From the NCBI GenBank assembly GCA_958448515.1, contig CAUDEF010000004.1, positions 62,001 to 126,000 on the forward strand: a DNA stretch of 64,000 nt, given 5' to 3'. The notes beneath the pieces are model-generated. The model had not been told where the DNA came from. It made no database searches and was given only the letters and a program-made list of their open reading frames with translations. Position 1 is the stretch's first letter. Every line of letters starts with the position of its first letter. A program made the translations under genes and the position numbers. Positions 23,441-33,106 of the stretch are shown one piece after another. This DNA is from an uncultured Phascolarctobacterium sp. GTDB taxonomy: Bacteria > Bacillota > Negativicutes > Acidaminococcales > Acidaminococcaceae.

Positions 23441-24532
23441 TCAGGCATTTTTCTTTTTCATCAGATAAAGACCTATTACCAGGCACAACAAATTAGGCAG
23501 CATGCACGCCAGCAGCGGAGGCATGACACCGCCTTTGCCAAGACCAGTCGTAAAGGTCATAATAGCATAGTAAATAAAGATTACAATAATGCTTATGCCA
23601 AGTCCGATAGAAGAACTTGTTCTCTGCTTTTGTGTACCTAAAGCGGCACCAATCATGGCAAAGAAAAAGCTTGCCAGCGGAATTGAAATACGCATGAAAA
23701 TTTCGCACCACTGTTTATTAGTCGGCTGATTCTGTTTTTCAAGAATAGAAATATATTCGCGCAGTTCGCGAATTGTCATTTCTTCAGCATCTTTCTGTTC
23801 CCAGGAAATCTGTCTGGGTTCAATATCCAGCGGAATAATCTGTTCATCAAATCTGACGGAACTCTGCACGCCTTCTTCATCGTCTAAGGAATAGACAATA
23901 CCGTCTACAATTCGCCAGGAGCCATTTTCCCAGTAGCCTTCATCAGCTGTCTGAATACGGGAAATCTTGCCTTTCTGAAATTCTTCAATGGTAATGCCGG
24001 TCATTTTTCCTTCAGTTTCGTCAAATTTATTGGCATAGGTAATGCGCTGAGTATCACCCTTAAAGCTTTTAATGACAATATGTTCCTGAGTGGTAGGTTT
24101 GGTTCTGTGCTTAATTTCATAGTTAAGAATATTGCTGTATTCATATTTTGCCGCAGGTACAACCTTTTCAGCCCAGATTACAGAGAACATACTTACAACA
24201 AAACCAACAATCAGCACCGGAGCCACTATGCGGTAATAACTTACACCGCTGGCCTTCATTGCCACAATCTCACTGCTGCCGGATAATTTGCCAAACGCCA
24301 TCAGCGCAGCCAGCAGCATGGACATGGGGAAGGTATAGTTTACTATTTCAGGCAGGCTGTACAAAAACAGACGGCCGATAGTAGCAAGTGACGCTCCGTA
24401 CTGAGTGATATACTGAGTAATTTTAAAGAGCATGGTGCTGGCAATAAAAATACTGGAGAAAGCAGCTATACCAAAAATAAAAGGATACAAAAGTTCCTTT
24501 AATACATAACGGTCTAATAATCGTATACGCAT
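23441..24532 (-). CDS. LptF/LptG-family LPS export permease
   Basis: 363 residues of the YjgP/YjgQ family: N-terminal LLDRYVLKELLYPFIFGIA, paired membrane segments at about 14-36 and 55-120, a periplasmic jellyroll-like domain (residues 130-260, TQRITYANKFDETEGKMTG), and C-terminal segments from about 278. With LptB and LptC it extracts LPS from the inner membrane. Only one permease gene is present here, whereas E. coli needs LptF plus LptG; either it acts as a homodimer or a second gene lies elsewhere. AGGAGGAG precedes the ATG. Confidence 0.9.
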   Translation of the reverse strand: MRIRLLDRYVLKELLYPFIFGIAAFSSIFIASTMLFKITQYITQYGASLATIGRLFLYSLPEIVNYTFPMSMLLAALMAFGKLSGSSEIVAMKASGVSYYRIVAPVLIVGFVVSMFSVIWAEKVVPAAKYEYSNILNYEIKHRTKPTTQEHIVIKSFKGDTQRITYANKFDETEGKMTGITIEEFQKGKISRIQTADEGYWENGSWRIVDGIVYSLDDEEGVQSSVRFDEQIIPLDIEPRQISWEQKDAEEMTIRELREYISILEKQNQPTNKQWCEIFMRISIPLASFFFAMIGAALGTQKQRTSSSIGLGISIIVIFIYYAIMTFTTGLGKGGVMPPLLACMLPNLLCLVIGLYLMKKKNA

Positions 24533-24544
24533 TCAGTGCTCCTC

Positions 24545-25264
24545 CTACATCGAAAAATTATCGCCAAGATAGTATTTACGCGCCAGCGGATCGTTGGCAA
24601 TAGTATCACTATCTCCATGCAGCAAAATCTTACCCTCAGCAAGGATATATGCTTTATCTACAATACTGAGAGTTTCTCTGACATTATGGTCAGTAATCAA
24701 AATACCTATACCGCGCTGAGCAAGATGGGCAATCATTCCCTGAATATCAGCCACGGCAATAGGGTCAATACCGGCAAAGGGTTCATCAAGCAGGATAAAC
24801 GCCGGATCGGTAGCCAGTGCACGGGCAATTTCCACACGGCGTCTTTCACCGCCGGAAAGAGCATTGCCTTTGCTTTTACGGATATGACCTATATGAAATT
24901 CGTCAATCAGCGCATTCATTTTTGCCTCACGTTCAGCATCGCTCAGTGAAGTTGTCTCCAGAATGGACATAATATTTTCTTCTACCGTCATTTTGCTGAA
25001 AATAGAAGCTTCCTGCGGCAGATAACCTATCCCTGCTCTGGCACGCTCAAACATGGCCATACTGGAAATATCCTGACCATCTAAAGTAACAATGCCGGCA
25101 TCGGGTTTTTCGATACCTACAATCATGTAGAAAGTAGTTGTTTTGCCTGCACCGTTTGGTCCCAGCAAACCTACAATACTTCCCTGTTCTACAGATATGC
25201 TTACGCCGTTAACAACATTGCGTCCGGAATAGGATTTTACCAAATTATCTGTTTTTATAATCAA
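24545..25264 (-). CDS. lptB: LPS export ABC transporter ATPase
   Basis: 239 residues. The start is a TTG (GGAGG 8 nt upstream, no ATG option). Walker A GPNGAGKT (35-42), Q-loop LPQEASIF, signature LSGGERRRVEIARAL, Walker B FILLDEPFAGIDP, H-loop ITDHNVRE: the LptB type. Powers LPS extraction with the LptF/G-type permease that begins 12 nt downstream. Confidence 0.95.
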   Translation of the reverse strand: MIIKTDNLVKSYSGRNVVNGVSISVEQGSIVGLLGPNGAGKTTTFYMIVGIEKPDAGIVTLDGQDISSMAMFERARAGIGYLPQEASIFSKMTVEENIMSILETTSLSDAEREAKMNALIDEFHIGHIRKSKGNALSGGERRRVEIARALATDPAFILLDEPFAGIDPIAVADIQGMIAHLAQRGIGILITDHNVRETLSIVDKAYILAEGKILLHGDSDTIANDPLARKYYLGDNFSM

Positions 25265-25285
25265 ATGGGTAACCTCCAGTACAGG

Positions 25286-26038
25286 CTATGCTAATTCAGC
25301 ATCTTCGGCAGATTTTGCCGGCTGTTTTTCAGGAATATAAATAATTTTTACATTTCCGTCAGCAGTTGCCACATTAGTATTAGTCAGGCGCAGTGTATCA
25401 CCGGAAACAGAGTTGCCTTTTTGTGTAGCCTTTGCATTGCCGATGAGCTCAATATAGCCATTGCTGTCAGTTCTGTAAACAGCTCTGTCAGCAGAGGCAG
25501 TAAGTTCACGGGCAGGACTGTCAATAGTTACTCCGCCAACTGCATTGGCAACACCATTTTGCATATCATAATCAATTTTAGCAGCATTTACAACACTGCC
25601 GTCACTGTCGGTAAGCTGAGCCCAGTCACCTATGGTTTCAGCATATTCACGTGTTTTATAGTAATCCACCTGATAAGCATTTACTGTTCTGCCGTTTTTG
25701 GTAACAGCAGCATCGCCTACTGCAGACAGATAATCTTCGCTGTGCATAACAAGCTCATCGCAGGAGATAGCCGCATCACCTTTATCAGCCATTACATTGC
25801 CGCTTAAAACGCCTGTTTTTGTTTTGCTGTTAAACCTTGCATAATCAGCAGTTGCCTGTCCGCCATCCTGAGTTAAAACTACATGACCTTTGGCTGTGCC
25901 TTCGCCTGTCTGCAAATCATATTCCAGCTCGTCAGCTTTTACGGAAAAGTTATCCGGAGCAGCCAATGCAGCACTGCATGCACCAAAGCTGAACAGGGCT
26001 GTCACTGCAAGAGCAAGTACAGTTTTTTTATTGAACAT
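25286..26038 (-). CDS. lptA: LptA-like periplasmic LPS transport protein
   Basis: 250 residues from the ATG at 26038 (an earlier in-frame GTG at 26050 is less well placed). Signal peptide (TVLALAVTALFSFGACSAALA), then repeated OstA-type beta units (DLQTGEGTAKGHVVLTQDGG, KTGVLSGNVMADKGDA, NGVANAVGGVTIDSP) forming a jellyroll. It bridges LptC to LptD across the periplasm. Longer than E. coli LptA (185), having extra strand repeats. Overlaps lptC by 11 nt. Confidence 0.9.
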   Translation of the reverse strand: MFNKKTVLALAVTALFSFGACSAALAAPDNFSVKADELEYDLQTGEGTAKGHVVLTQDGGQATADYARFNSKTKTGVLSGNVMADKGDAAISCDELVMHSEDYLSAVGDAAVTKNGRTVNAYQVDYYKTREYAETIGDWAQLTDSDGSVVNAAKIDYDMQNGVANAVGGVTIDSPARELTASADRAVYRTDSNGYIELIGNAKATQKGNSVSGDTLRLTNTNVATADGNVKIIYIPEKQPAKSAEDAELA

Positions 26039-26594
26039 CTTCGCCGCCACCTTTCTCTACTTTGGCATTGCCCATTAATTTAAGCTTTTTAAAGGCACTT
26101 GTAGTTACTGCCTTATCCGCACTGGCAAACCATTCATCTTTATACATTTTTACATTACCACTGGCTGTAATCTGCTCTTCGCTTTGCAGCCATTCTACTT
26201 TATCAGCAGTTATTTTCCCGTTACCGGACATTTCTGCACGAACATTACCCTCCAGGGCAAAATTATTTTCGCCGACAGTCATACTGCCGCCATCAGCTTC
26301 AATATCAATAGTGCTTCCATCATCACGGTAAATTTTGCCTTTAATTCCTTTTAAAACAGCTTTTTTGGCAGCTTTATCATTAATTACTTCTTCTACGGTA
26401 AATTCCCACAGCTTCTGACCGTCTTTTTCACGGTTGATGACACTGTTTTTCAGAGAAGCATTAAGCTGAACGTTAATACCATTATCAAGATTAACTTCTC
26501 CGGGAGCCTTGCCGCCAAACATCAGCCAGGCAATAACAGCTCCTGCAAAAACAATACCGCCGCCAACTGCCAGCAACACTTTTTTATTTTTCAT
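26028..26594 (-). CDS. lptC: LptC inner-membrane-anchored LPS transport protein
   Basis: 188 residues from ATG 26594. Single N-terminal membrane anchor (VLLAVGGGIVFAGAVIAWLMF), then a jellyroll domain (QKLWEFTVEEV, GKIYRDDGSTIDIEADGG, ITASGNVKMYKDEWFASAD). It accepts LPS from the LptB/permease complex and passes it to LptA. Starts inside the end of the acyltransferase gene. Confidence 0.88.
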   Translation of the reverse strand: MKNKKVLLAVGGGIVFAGAVIAWLMFGGKAPGEVNLDNGINVQLNASLKNSVINREKDGQKLWEFTVEEVINDKAAKKAVLKGIKGKIYRDDGSTIDIEADGGSMTVGENNFALEGNVRAEMSGNGKITADKVEWLQSEEQITASGNVKMYKDEWFASADKAVTTSAFKKLKLMGNAKVEKGGGEDVQ

Positions 26595-27480
26595 CACCCT
26601 TATGCTCCTTTTCAGTATAAGGTGTATTCCATCTATGTTGGAACCATAACCAGTTATCAGGATATTCCTTAATAATTTTTTCTACTTCCTGAGTCATTTT
26701 CAGGGTTATGTTATAATCATCAGTTTTCTGATCACCGGTAAATTCATATCTGATAGGATCTTTAACAATCGCCATATGACCATATCCATCCGGCTTGCGG
26801 ATAATAAAAATAGGAATAACAGGTGCCTTAAATTTACGGGCAAAATACGCCGGGCCATTGGGAGTAGATGCCATTTTGCCAAGAAACGGTACGAAAATTC
26901 CATCATAGCCTCCGTCCTGATCGGCAATAAGTCCCAGCATCCTGCCATGCTTCATAGCTCTTGCACAGCCTAAAATCTCACTGGTGCCGCGGGAAAAAAT
27001 TTCCTGACCGGCACCTTTGCGCAATTCATTCATAAAATCACTGTATACCCTGTTAGGCTGCGGTTTTTCTACAGCACTTAAAGGGAAACCATTTAAGGCA
27101 AGAGAAGCTCCGAGCCATTCCCAGTTATCCATGTGGCAGGCAAGCATAACAACACCTTTGCCCTCTGCCAGTGCATCCCATAAAACCTGCGGTCTGTCAT
27201 AAGTAACCAGTCCGCGGATATTATCCTTATTTAAAGCAGGCATATACATTATTTCCATAAAGGTAATGCCCAGATTGATAAATAAAGAACGGATAGTAGC
27301 CCGCGCTTTATCTTCATCATAGCCTAAACGTTCCTGAATTGTTTTTTCAGCACGAATTCTCTGTTTTTTGGCAATTCTGTAATACAGCCTGCCAATACCC
27401 TTACCGAGGATAACTACCATTTTGTAGGGCATTAAACAAACAATCGCACTGATTGTTTTTAAAAGATAGTACAACCACAT
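26584..27480 (-). CDS. LpxL/HtrB-type lipid A acyltransferase, copy 1
   Basis: 298 residues. N-terminal membrane segment (LLKTISAIVCLMPYKMVVIL), the H-x4-(D/E) catalytic motif in CHMDNWEWLG, and the LPS-acyltransferase signature EKPQPNRVYSDFMNELR and IADQDGGYDG. Adds a secondary acyl chain to Kdo-lipid A on the cytoplasmic face. Its ATG shares one base with the kdsC stop (TAATG). Confidence 0.9.
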   Translation of the reverse strand: MWLYYLLKTISAIVCLMPYKMVVILGKGIGRLYYRIAKKQRIRAEKTIQERLGYDEDKARATIRSLFINLGITFMEIMYMPALNKDNIRGLVTYDRPQVLWDALAEGKGVVMLACHMDNWEWLGASLALNGFPLSAVEKPQPNRVYSDFMNELRKGAGQEIFSRGTSEILGCARAMKHGRMLGLIADQDGGYDGIFVPFLGKMASTPNGPAYFARKFKAPVIPIFIIRKPDGYGHMAIVKDPIRYEFTGDQKTDDYNITLKMTQEVEKIIKEYPDNWLWFQHRWNTPYTEKEHKGDEK

Positions 27481-28016
27481 TACTGCTTATCTCCCTGTCC
27501 TGTCTTCTGATAGGAAGCTACAACTTCCTGCCAAATCTTTTTGGACTTTAAAATCAACTCTGCAGCTTCACGTACAGCACCTCTTCCGCCTGCTGCTGCA
27601 GTAATAATATCAGCCTGAGATCTGACATCTGCGCAGGCATCACAGGGCGCAAAGCTTACCCCGGCAGCACCAAACGCAGGCAAATCATTTAAGTCATCAC
27701 CCATATAGGCTGTTTCTTCCTGCCTGAGTCCCAGCCTGCTGCGTAAATCTGCAAGAGCAGTATATTTATCCTTAATGCCTTCGCATAAGAGACTGATGCC
27801 TAATTCTTCTGCACGCCTGTGAATAATATCACTTTTTCTGCCTGTGATAACTGCCACCTCAACACCATAACGTTTAAGACAGCTTATGCCAAGACCATCT
27901 TTGGCATTAAATCCCTTAAAGATTTCTCCGCTGCCTGAAATATTAATGGTTCCGTCGGTCAGTACACCGTCAACATCCAATGCCAGCAGCCTGATTTTTT
28001 CGAGTCTGTTATTCAC
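27480..28016 (-). CDS. kdsC: Kdo-8-phosphate phosphatase
   Basis: 178 residues, starting at a GTG whose G is the last base of the kdsD stop. HAD motifs: LALDVDGVLTDG (nucleophile and acid Asp), VITGRKS, and AYMGDDLNDLPAF. C0-type HAD of KdsC size. It converts Kdo-8-phosphate to Kdo, the third step of the pathway encoded by the four adjoining kds genes. Confidence 0.93.
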   Translation of the reverse strand: MNNRLEKIRLLALDVDGVLTDGTINISGSGEIFKGFNAKDGLGISCLKRYGVEVAVITGRKSDIIHRRAEELGISLLCEGIKDKYTALADLRSRLGLRQEETAYMGDDLNDLPAFGAAGVSFAPCDACADVRSQADIITAAAGGRGAVREAAELILKSKKIWQEVVASYQKTGQGDKQ

Positions 28017-28990
28017 TATACCACACCCTGTCTTACAAGGTCGGTCATATGCAGCAGACCAATAACTTTGTTATCACTGTCTACAACAGGCAGCACTGTA
28101 ATGGGCTTCGGTTTGTTGCTTTCCATGATGTGCAGCGCCTGAGCAGCCAGTTTTTCCTTAGTAATAGTTTTTGGAGATCTGGTCATCAATTCAGTAACAG
28201 GACGCTGCAGGAAATCAACACCCTTGCTTAAACCGCGGCGAATATCGCCATCAGTCAGCACGCCCTGCATAATACCATTTTCATCAATGACAGATACAGC
28301 TCCAAGACCTTTATCTGTTATCACAAACAAAGCTTCCTGTACAGTAGTTTTACCAAGCACAACCGGATTCTCATCACCGCTGTGCATAATATTTTCTACA
28401 GTAAGCAGCAATTTTCTGCCCAGAGAGCCGCCGGGATGGAAAATAGCAAACTGGCTGGCAGTAAAATTATGCTTTTTAAGAAGCGCCAGTGCCAGTGCAT
28501 CACCATAAGCCAGTGCCGCTGTTGTACTGCTTGTGGGCGCAAGGCCAAGCGGGCAGGCCTCTTTGCTTACACCTACGTTTAAAATTACATCAGCGTTTTT
28601 AGCAAGAGTGGAATTGCTGTTGCCCACCATGGCTATAACCTTAGCCCCAATACGACGCAAAGAAGGAAGAATATTCAGTACTTCCCCTGTTTCACCGCTG
28701 TTGGAAAGGGCGATAACCACATCATCACTGGTAACCATACCTAAATCTCCATGGATACCTTCGGCAGGATGCAGATAAAAAGACGGTGTGCCTGTGCTGG
28801 CAAAAGTAGCAGCCATCTTGCGTCCTATAATACCGGACTTGCCCATGCCTGTAATTACAGTACGGCCATGGCACTCCAGAATAAGCGAAATGGCTGCCGC
28901 AAAATTTTCATCAACACGGGGAACAAGCTCCAAAACAGCTTCCGCTTCCATACGCAGCACATCCTGAGCATGCTTAAGCATTTCTTCCAT
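28016..28990 (-). CDS. kdsD: Arabinose-5-phosphate isomerase
   Basis: 324 residues from ATG 28990 (GGAGGA 10 nt upstream, inside the kdsA 3' end; a TTG at 29020 is the weaker alternative). SIS domain (about 30-165) with VITGMGKSGIIGRKMAATFA and HPAEGIHGDLGM, then two CBS domains (about 200-324). Isomerises ribulose-5-phosphate to arabinose-5-phosphate for Kdo synthesis. Confidence 0.93.
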   Translation of the reverse strand: MEEMLKHAQDVLRMEAEAVLELVPRVDENFAAAISLILECHGRTVITGMGKSGIIGRKMAATFASTGTPSFYLHPAEGIHGDLGMVTSDDVVIALSNSGETGEVLNILPSLRRIGAKVIAMVGNSNSTLAKNADVILNVGVSKEACPLGLAPTSSTTAALAYGDALALALLKKHNFTASQFAIFHPGGSLGRKLLLTVENIMHSGDENPVVLGKTTVQEALFVITDKGLGAVSVIDENGIMQGVLTDGDIRRGLSKGVDFLQRPVTELMTRSPKTITKEKLAAQALHIMESNKPKPITVLPVVDSDNKVIGLLHMTDLVRQGVV

Positions 28991-29006
28991 TACAGCACAA
29001 TCCTCC

Positions 29007-29825
29007 TCAGCCACGAACAATTTTATCTATTGCGATAACATCCTGCAATAAATTTTTCAAATCATCAAGTTTAACCATATTAGGTCCGTCTGACAAAGCT
29101 TCGGCAGGATTGTCATGTACTTCAAGAAACAGCGCATCTATGCCTACAGCAGCTGCCGCTCTTGCCATATGCGGAACATACTGACTTTGTCCGCCGCTGC
29201 TGGTACCCTGACCGCCGGGAATCTGTACGCTGTGAGTTGCATCCATAACTACCGGATAGCCAAGCTCACGCATAATTGCCAGACCGCGCATATCTGTAAC
29301 AAGAGTATTATAGCCAAAGCTTGCGCCGCGCTCTGTAAGCATAATATTTTTGTTGCCTGCTTCTTCAACCTTTTTGATAACATTTTTCATATCCCAGGGA
29401 GCTAAAAACTGACCTTTTTTTACATTAATGGTTTTACCGGTTTTAGCTGCAGTGTAAACAAGATCTGTCTGACGGCATAAAAAAGCAGGAATCTGCAGAA
29501 TATCAGCAACTTCAGCAACTTTGTCAGCCTGCCATGGTTCATGAATATCAGTTACAACAGGAACACCAAGATCATTTTTAATCTGAGCGAGAATTGCCAG
29601 ACCCTCATCAATGCCAGGTCCTCTGAAAGAACTGTAGGAAGAACGATTTGCCTTATCAAAGGAAGCTTTAAATACATACGGAATACCAAGTTCTCCGCAA
29701 ATTTCTTTAACACGACGGCCAATCATCAGACTGCGTTCATAACCTTCCAGAACGCATGGGCCAGCCATTAACATTAAGGGCTGACCTTCACCAACCTGAT
29801 AATCAGCAACTTTTACAATATTCAT
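29007..29825 (-). CDS. kdsA: Kdo-8-phosphate synthase
   Basis: 272 residues, a TIM-barrel DAHP-synthase relative: LMAGPCVLEG, YVFKASFDKANRSSY, VTDIHEPWQ, and DATHSVQIPGG. Condenses phosphoenolpyruvate with arabinose-5-phosphate. Follows kdsB by 10 nt and overlaps the possible upstream extension of kdsD. Confidence 0.95.
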   Translation of the reverse strand: MNIVKVADYQVGEGQPLMLMAGPCVLEGYERSLMIGRRVKEICGELGIPYVFKASFDKANRSSYSSFRGPGIDEGLAILAQIKNDLGVPVVTDIHEPWQADKVAEVADILQIPAFLCRQTDLVYTAAKTGKTINVKKGQFLAPWDMKNVIKKVEEAGNKNIMLTERGASFGYNTLVTDMRGLAIMRELGYPVVMDATHSVQIPGGQGTSSGGQSQYVPHMARAAAAVGIDALFLEVHDNPAEALSDGPNMVKLDDLKNLLQDVIAIDKIVRG

Positions 29826-29835
29826 AAGGACCTCC

Positions 29836-30570
29836 TTATTTATTCATTTCTGCAAACAATTTATTAACAGCAGCCAAATCTTCCGGAGTATCTACACCAA
29901 TACCCTTAAAATCACTTTCCAGAACTTTGATTTTATAGCCATTTTCCAGGGCACGCAATTGTTCCAGACTTTCGGTTTTTTCCAATGGTGTAGGATTTAA
30001 AGCAGCATATTTCAACAAAAAGCTGCGGCGATATGCATAAATACCTACATGTTTAAATACTTTAAAACCTTCGGGCTTATTACGCGGATAAGGCATCAGA
30101 CTGCGGCTGAAATACAGCGCATATCCGTTAAGATCGGTTACAACCTTTACTGCCGCAGGGTTATCATAATCTTCCTCATCCATCTGTACTTTCATGGTTG
30201 CCATGTTAAGCTCCGAATCTGCCTCAAAAACAGCAGCCAGATTGTCAATTACTTCGGGAGGAATCATAGGCTCATCACCCTGTACATTAACAATGACATC
30301 AACATCAGGATACATCAGCGCAACTTCTGCCAGTCTGTCAGTACCGCTTGGATGATCGGGAGAAGTCATTACCGCTTTACCGCCAAAGTCAAGCACAGCC
30401 TTTTCTACAAGCTCATTATCCGTAGCCACTACAACTTCATCAGGCATTTTAGCCTGACATGCTCTTTCATAAACATGCTGAATCATAGGCTTGCCGGCAA
30501 TCATGGACAGAGGTTTGCCCGGAAGTCTTGTAGATGCATAACGCGCCGGAATTACACATAAAACTTTCAT
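29836..30570 (-). CDS. kdsB: CMP-Kdo synthetase
   Basis: 244 residues. Nucleotidyltransferase opening VIPARYASTRLPGKPL, then TSPDHPSGTDRLAE, VNVQGDEPMI, and FKHVGIYAYRR. Activates Kdo with CTP for the WaaA domain encoded just upstream; ATG overlaps that stop by 4 nt (ATGA). Confidence 0.95.
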   Translation of the reverse strand: MKVLCVIPARYASTRLPGKPLSMIAGKPMIQHVYERACQAKMPDEVVVATDNELVEKAVLDFGGKAVMTSPDHPSGTDRLAEVALMYPDVDVIVNVQGDEPMIPPEVIDNLAAVFEADSELNMATMKVQMDEEDYDNPAAVKVVTDLNGYALYFSRSLMPYPRNKPEGFKVFKHVGIYAYRRSFLLKYAALNPTPLEKTESLEQLRALENGYKIKVLESDFKGIGVDTPEDLAAVNKLFAEMNK

Positions 30571-33098
30571 TTCTTATCTAGCTCCTTTTTGATGGCATTG
30601 TTAACACAGTCATGCAGTTTATCCATGCCATCAGTTACCTGTATTTCCATATTTAAAATATAAAGCGGAATTTTTCGGTCAGAGTAAATATACTCAGTAG
30701 GTATTTTTACCGCATCCTTAGCTGTAGTAATCATGGCCACAGCATTTTTTTTCTTTGCCAGATCTCCTATATACTGCATTTCCAGCATACCGTAATCATG
30801 ATGATCAGGGTAGCGTACAGCCTCCAGAATGTTAAGACCTATGCTGGACAAAGTCTGTTCAAAGGATGAAGGATTACCGATAGCAGAAAAGACCATAACA
30901 TCCTTTCCCTGCAGTTCGCTTAAATCCTTGTAGCTTTGGGCAATCCCTTTATACCAGTCAGCAATCTCCACAAAATTTTTGGGATGATGAATACTCTCAA
31001 TAATAGGAGCTCTGCTGTTATATTTGGCAATTGTTTTACGCAGCTGTATTCTGCTTAAAGCGCTGCTCTGATCAGTTTTGGTAAATAAGAACAGATCACC
31101 GCGGTCAAGATTCTCCAGTGGTTCGCGTAAAGTGCCACGCGGAAGCACGCATCCGTTGCCAAACATATTCAGCGTATCAACCAGAACAATATCAAGATCT
31201 CTTTCCAGCTGCCAGTGCTGATAGCCATCATCCATGATTATAACTTCAGCCTGCATTTTTTCTACTGCATACTTACCTGTTATAGCACGGTTTTTACCGA
31301 TAATTACAGGAATGCCGGGAAGAGTTTTAGCCATCAGATATGCTTCATCACCGGCTTCATAAGCTGTCATATATATTTTTTCCCCATCAGAAACAACGCC
31401 AATGTCCTTGCCCCAATGAGAACGATAACCTCTGTTCAAAATTACTACGCGATAGCCAAGGTCCTTAATAATGCCTGCCATTTTCTGGGCTGTAGGTGTT
31501 TTGCCTGTACCGCCTACGGTTATATTACCAATGGAAATTACACAGCAAGGAAGACGCTCGGGCTTTTTGATGCCTGACTTGTACAAAGACAGTTTAAAGC
31601 ACACACCAAATTCGTATAAATACGACATGGAACGCAAAAATGCCAGCAAAACCCAGCCCATAAACGGTGTTTCCGGTCCATGAGCAATCTGCAGAACATA
31701 CTGTATAATTGCATCTCCATGACGCAGTCTGCCGCCGCCTTCATCAGTAAGGTTGCGTGTATTTACAGGATAAGATTTATATTCCTTGGCCGGAACGGAT
31801 GTAAGTTCAAGCAAATCCTTTAAATACTTGATACTGCGGACATCTGCACCGCGGTTTTCTTTTATTACCTGTAAAGAAGCAGCCCCCATTTTCTGACGGC
31901 GTTCATCGTTGCCGATAATATCCAGCATTTCTTTTGTCAGCTCACTGACATTATTGACCATTTTGCAGGCGCCAACTTTACTGAGCAGAGCATAAGAATC
32001 CTTAAAGTTCTGCATATTGGGACCCACGAGAATAGGCTTAGCGTGTGCGGCAGGTTCCAGAACATTGTGTCCACCATGCTTGCTTAAAGAGCCTCCCACA
32101 TAAACCACATCACCAACGGCATAAATACGTCCCAGTTCACCTATAGTGTCAAGCAAAATTACCGGATAATCTTTGCGGAGATTTTCATGCTCCAGCATTT
32201 TTGACCTGTAGCCGGCTTCATAACCAAAATCTGCGGCAATTTTAGCAATTTCATCAGCACGAGCTGTTTTACGAGGAGCAATTATCAATCTGGCTTCAGG
32301 ATATTTTTCACGTACAGCTTTAAAAGCTTCCAAAACTGCTTTTTCCTCGGTTGGATGAGTGGAGCCTGCTACCACAATAGGATAAGCATCACCAAGACTG
32401 AGTTCAGTTTTATATTTCTGTAAATCTTCAGCTGTTACTTCAGCATAAGTCTGATCAAATTTTGTATTGCCTGTAACGAAAATCTTATCTGCTTCAGCAC
32501 CAAGGTGCGCAATATAATCAGCATCAATGCTGGACTGCATGCAAAAGCGTGTTACGGTATTAAGCATATCCTCCCAGATGCCATACAGATAACGGTAACT
32601 TTTAACTGATTTCTCAGAAATACGACCGTTTACCATCATTACAGGAATATGGCGTTCACGAATGGCACGCAAAAAATTCGGCCACAGTTCTGTTTCTACC
32701 GGCATAAAAATACCCGGGTGAATACGTTTAACCATAGATTCTGCCACAAAAGGCAAGTCTAAAGGAAAATAAATTATGGCATCGGCTTCAGGAATAATCT
32801 GCTTAGCCATATTATAGCCGCCTACAGTAAAGGCAGATACCAGAATCGGACGCTCAGGCATTTCTTTGCGAATCTGTTTTACAAGAGGACTTGTTGCAAC
32901 AATTTCGCCTACAGAAGCGCCATGTATCCAGATACAGTCTTTTTGAGCCACTTTGGCAATTTCTTCTTCTTCAACATGACCAAAGCTCTGTCTGAAACGG
33001 CGTTTAAAGCCATCTTCTGTTATAAGCCGGTAGGTGTAATAAGGAATTACAAAAAACACCAGGGCTATTAAAATGATTATATTATAGAGAAAATACAT
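30567..33098 (-). CDS. Fusion of Kdo transferase (WaaA) and lipid A 4'-kinase (LpxK)
   Basis: 843 residues in one open frame. Residues 1-430 are a WaaA/KdtA GT-B transferase: N-terminal anchor, WIHGASVGEI with the catalytic glutamate, FMPVETELWPNF, AGSTHPTEEKAV, and YVGGSLSKHGGHNVLEP. Residues from about 470 are LpxK: CCVISIGNITVGGTGKTP (Walker A), VVILNRGYRSHW, MDDGYQHW, VLPRGTLREPL. The linker (SYPVNTRNLTDEGGGRLRHG) has no frameshift or stop. So 4'-phosphorylation of the lipid A disaccharide and Kdo addition, consecutive steps, are carried by one chain. Lies between msbA and kdsB. Confidence 0.92.
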   Translation of the reverse strand: MYFLYNIIILIALVFFVIPYYTYRLITEDGFKRRFRQSFGHVEEEEIAKVAQKDCIWIHGASVGEIVATSPLVKQIRKEMPERPILVSAFTVGGYNMAKQIIPEADAIIYFPLDLPFVAESMVKRIHPGIFMPVETELWPNFLRAIRERHIPVMMVNGRISEKSVKSYRYLYGIWEDMLNTVTRFCMQSSIDADYIAHLGAEADKIFVTGNTKFDQTYAEVTAEDLQKYKTELSLGDAYPIVVAGSTHPTEEKAVLEAFKAVREKYPEARLIIAPRKTARADEIAKIAADFGYEAGYRSKMLEHENLRKDYPVILLDTIGELGRIYAVGDVVYVGGSLSKHGGHNVLEPAAHAKPILVGPNMQNFKDSYALLSKVGACKMVNNVSELTKEMLDIIGNDERRQKMGAASLQVIKENRGADVRSIKYLKDLLELTSVPAKEYKSYPVNTRNLTDEGGGRLRHGDAIIQYVLQIAHGPETPFMGWVLLAFLRSMSYLYEFGVCFKLSLYKSGIKKPERLPCCVISIGNITVGGTGKTPTAQKMAGIIKDLGYRVVILNRGYRSHWGKDIGVVSDGEKIYMTAYEAGDEAYLMAKTLPGIPVIIGKNRAITGKYAVEKMQAEVIIMDDGYQHWQLERDLDIVLVDTLNMFGNGCVLPRGTLREPLENLDRGDLFLFTKTDQSSALSRIQLRKTIAKYNSRAPIIESIHHPKNFVEIADWYKGIAQSYKDLSELQGKDVMVFSAIGNPSSFEQTLSSIGLNILEAVRYPDHHDYGMLEMQYIGDLAKKKNAVAMITTAKDAVKIPTEYIYSDRKIPLYILNMEIQVTDGMDKLHDCVNNAIKKELDKK

Positions 33099-33106
33099 AA
33101 ACTACC

